NCBI RefSeq assembly: GCF_001735715.1
Contig: NZ_CP017259.1
Span: 1,795,501-1,859,500, forward strand
Origin: Formosa sp. Hel3_A1_48
Lineage (GTDB): Bacteria; Bacteroidota; Bacteroidia; Flavobacteriales; Flavobacteriaceae
Direction of reading: 5' to 3'
Length of the DNA: 64,000 nt
The translations under genes and the position numbers were made by a program. The notes below the pieces were generated by a model. It saw nothing but the letters and a program-made list of their open reading frames with translations, did not search any database and was not told where the DNA came from. Of this stretch, positions 62,405 to 64,000 are shown piece after piece. Numbering within the stretch: the first letter of the stretch is position 1; each line of letters starts with the position of its first letter.

Positions 62405-62485
62405 AAAAATACTCTGTAAAAAATATTTTTTTTTCTTTTAAAACTAACAAATTAATGTATATATTGGAAATCTAATTATACAACC

Positions 62486-62872
62486 ATGAGTGCCAAAGTA
62501 AAATTCGAAATTGAATTTCCTATACAAGCTTCACCGCAATTACTATACAATTATATTTCAACCCCATCTGGACTTTCAGAATGGTTTGCCGATAATGTAA
62601 ACTCAAGAGGCGAGTTGTTTACCTTTATTTGGGACGACTCTGAAGAACAAGCCAAGCTCATTACAAAAAAAAGCCCTGAACGAATCAAGTTCAAATGGCT
62701 TGAAAATGATGATGAAAGCTGTTATTTTGAGCTTCGTATACAAGTTGATGGCATAACTAAAGACGTTTCCTTGATCGTTACTGATTTTTCTGACGATGAT
62801 GAGGAAGAGGAAGCCAAAATGCTTTGGGAAAATCAAATTTCTAGCTTAAAGCAGGTTTTGGGGTCACGTTAA
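62486..62872 (+). CDS. START-like (AHSA1-type) domain protein
   Basis: 128-residue soluble helix-grip protein: MSAKVKFEIEFPIQASPQLLYNYISTPSGLSEWFADNV, IKFKWLENDDESCYFELRI and an acidic run DFSDDDEEEEAK before the last helix MLWENQISSLKQVLGSR. This is the START-like family of Flavobacteria, related to AHA1-N/SRPBCC proteins that bind a hydrophobic ligand or, in AHA1, Hsp90; role unknown. It precedes the class IV aminotransferase by 42 bases and this pairing is common in the group. Confidence 0.85.
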   Translation: MSAKVKFEIEFPIQASPQLLYNYISTPSGLSEWFADNVNSRGELFTFIWDDSEEQAKLITKKSPERIKFKWLENDDESCYFELRIQVDGITKDVSLIVTDFSDDDEEEEAKMLWENQISSLKQVLGSR

Positions 62873-62914
62873 GCAAAAGCTTATTTTAGCGTATATTTGC
62901 ATTTCTATTTTTGA

Positions 62915-63766
62915 ATGTTTATGGTCAATATCAACGGAACACTCTATCAAGATTTTGAAGCTAATATACCCACCAACAACAGGGGACTTGCCTATGGTGA
63001 CTCTGTTTTTGAAACTATCAAATTTAACAACAATAAGCCTGTTTTTTGGGAGGCTCATTATTTTAGATTAATGGCCTCAATGCGCATATTGCGCATGGAG
63101 ATTCCAATGCATTTTACGCCAGAGTTTTTGGAAAATGAAATAGTAAATTTGGTTCAATCGTTTCCTAACAACGCTATTTCCTATAGGGTCAAAATCACTG
63201 TTTACAGAGATTCAGATGGCTTTTACACACCAGCATCCAACAATGTTTCATATATTATTTCGGCACAAGAACTTAGTTCTGATCTCTATGAAATAAACAA
63301 AGGACATTATGAAATTGAACTTTTTAAGGATTATTTAATCTCACCAAATCTGCTATCGACATTGAAAACAAATAACAAAGCGGTGAATGTAGTCGGTAGT
63401 ATTTTTGCCAAAGAAAATAATTACAATAATTGTTTGTTACTTAACACCGATAAAAGCATTATAGAAGCTCTTAATGGTAATATTTTTCTAATTAAAGGGA
63501 ATACTGTGAAAACACCACCATTGGTAGATGGATGTTTAAAGGGAATTGTGCGTGAAAAATTGATTGAAATTATCACTAAATCTCCAGATTTTGAATTAAG
63601 TGAATCGTCTATTTCACCTTTTGAACTCCAAAAGGCTGATGAGTTATTTATTACAAACGTAATTCAGGGAATAGTACCCATTACAAAATTCAGAAAAAAA
63701 GAATTTAGCGCTGATATCTGTTCAAAACTCTTGGTTCTATTAAATACAAAACTTCGTCTGGATTAG
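62915..63766 (+). CDS. Class IV (branched-chain-like) aminotransferase
   Basis: PLP-dependent fold-type IV enzyme, 283 aa. NNRGLAYGDSVFETIKF near residue 21 is the family opening; the PLP-binding Lys is in LLSTLKTNNKAVNVV (about residue 152); IIEALNGNIFLIKGNTVKTPPLVDGCLKGIVR carries the phosphate-binding and G-x-x-R residues. It could be IlvE, a D-amino-acid transaminase or an aminodeoxychorismate lyase (PabC) and the sequence does not decide. Start ATG 62915; ATG 62921 is also possible. A TATATTTG -7 element is at 62892-62899. Its TAG stop is nested with the yqgE stop. Confidence 0.85.
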   Translation: MFMVNINGTLYQDFEANIPTNNRGLAYGDSVFETIKFNNNKPVFWEAHYFRLMASMRILRMEIPMHFTPEFLENEIVNLVQSFPNNAISYRVKITVYRDSDGFYTPASNNVSYIISAQELSSDLYEINKGHYEIELFKDYLISPNLLSTLKTNNKAVNVVGSIFAKENNYNNCLLLNTDKSIIEALNGNIFLIKGNTVKTPPLVDGCLKGIVREKLIEIITKSPDFELSESSISPFELQKADELFITNVIQGIVPITKFRKKEFSADICSKLLVLLNTKLRLD

Positions 63767-64000
63767 TTATGCGATGGGTGTTCGGGTGCATTAGACCAAA
63801 TACTGTATTCTCCGCCAAGGGCTAACATTTTATTTTTCCAAAAGGCAGTATCTACAACTTTGATAATATTATTACGGTGTGTATTTTCAGAAAGAATCCA
63901 TGTATTTCCTTTCAATTCTGAATTCAATTGATTAGCCTCCCAACCAGAGTATCCTAAGAAAAATCGAATATCATTCTCATTTATTTTTTCTTCGGCAACA
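63763..64000 (-). CDS. YqgE/AlgH family protein (partial, N-terminus beyond right edge)
   Basis: 79 C-terminal codons up to the window edge. The translation contains RFFLGYSGWEANQL, the conserved core of YqgE (AlgH family), then a conserved Trp-rich W-I-L segment and ends WSNAPEHPSHN. The family adopts a two-lobed fold; function unproven, with roles proposed in transcription and phosphate or alginate control. It shares 4 bases with the convergent aminotransferase gene. Confidence 0.85.
   Translation of the reverse strand, partial: VAEEKINENDIRFFLGYSGWEANQLNSELKGNTWILSENTHRNNIIKVVDTAFWKNKMLALGGEYSIWSNAPEHPSHN

Noticed and set aside
1-64000. CRISPR arrays, insertion sequences and rRNA genes
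   Set aside because: I looked for spaced direct repeats, transposase-like proteins and rRNA sequence and saw none.

Overview
The window is a piece of chromosome from a member of the Bacteroidota, most likely a (marine-type) Flavobacteriaceae. Evidence: low GC content; promoters of the Bacteroidetes type (TTG, 17-21 bases, TAnnTTTG); C-terminal type IX secretion (T9SS) sorting domains on three exported proteins; type B ribosomal protein L31; families largely confined to this phylum (DUF4199, DUF4252, DUF5777, DUF6495, DUF6580, alternative GlmU). The genus cannot be named from the sequence alone. Coding density is high and no stretch over 300 bases lacks a gene. There is one tRNA (Met, CAT), no rRNA, no CRISPR array, no insertion sequence and no integrase.

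Layout. 1-4.4 kb: an M1 peptidase and a large BNR-repeat exported protein cut by the left edge. 4.4-12.3 kb: fatty-acid degradation, with a MarR regulator followed by fadN-fadA-fadE (the same order as the Bacillus fadNAE operon) and an acyl-CoA ligase upstream; two identical 16-base operator-like repeats lie in front of marR. 12.4-19.3 kb: purL, a T9SS-exported endonuclease I, an RsmB-like methyltransferase. 19.4-25.5 kb: a BNR lipoprotein, then the leftward operon DUF4199 - family 2 glycosyltransferase - phosphohexomutase - MsbA-like ABC exporter. 25.7-32.5 kb: L31, GlmU-like protein, peptide-binding lipoprotein, mtaB, a degenerate GNAT protein, a lytic transglycosylase, a TPR membrane protein, and rpmH (L34). 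32.6-35.4 kb: carB lacking the allosteric domain.

35.4-39 kb: a divergent cluster of exported proteins (YceI, single-haem cytochrome c, OB-fold protein, ankyrin protein, DOMON T9SS protein, DUF5777 beta-barrel) that looks like an envelope redox or lipid-handling system without an assigned function. 39-43.2 kb: DUF6580 membrane protein, S41 protease, then an ECF sigma/anti-sigma/two DUF4252 operon. 43.2-49.2 kb: purB, a family 4 glycosyltransferase, a pappalysin-like T9SS protease and small membrane proteins. 49.2-56.6 kb: deaD with a strongly folded 5' leader, rdgB, rlmH, and the rightward nadC-yihY-priA operon. 56.5-60.5 kb: a LytTR regulator with a degenerate receiver, the rpsF-rpsR-rplI operon, a DUF6495 gene and hisS. 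60.5-62.2 kb: an AT-rich accessory patch with two paralogous phage-type HTH regulators, each divergent from a small gene of unknown function. 62.2-64 kb: tRNA-Met, a START-like protein, a class IV aminotransferase and the end of a yqgE gene cut by the right edge.

The strongest candidates for something undescribed are the 35.4-39 kb envelope cluster, the two-hairpin 5' leader of deaD, the Asp-to-Glu LytTR regulator and the paired HTH modules at 60.5-62.2 kb.
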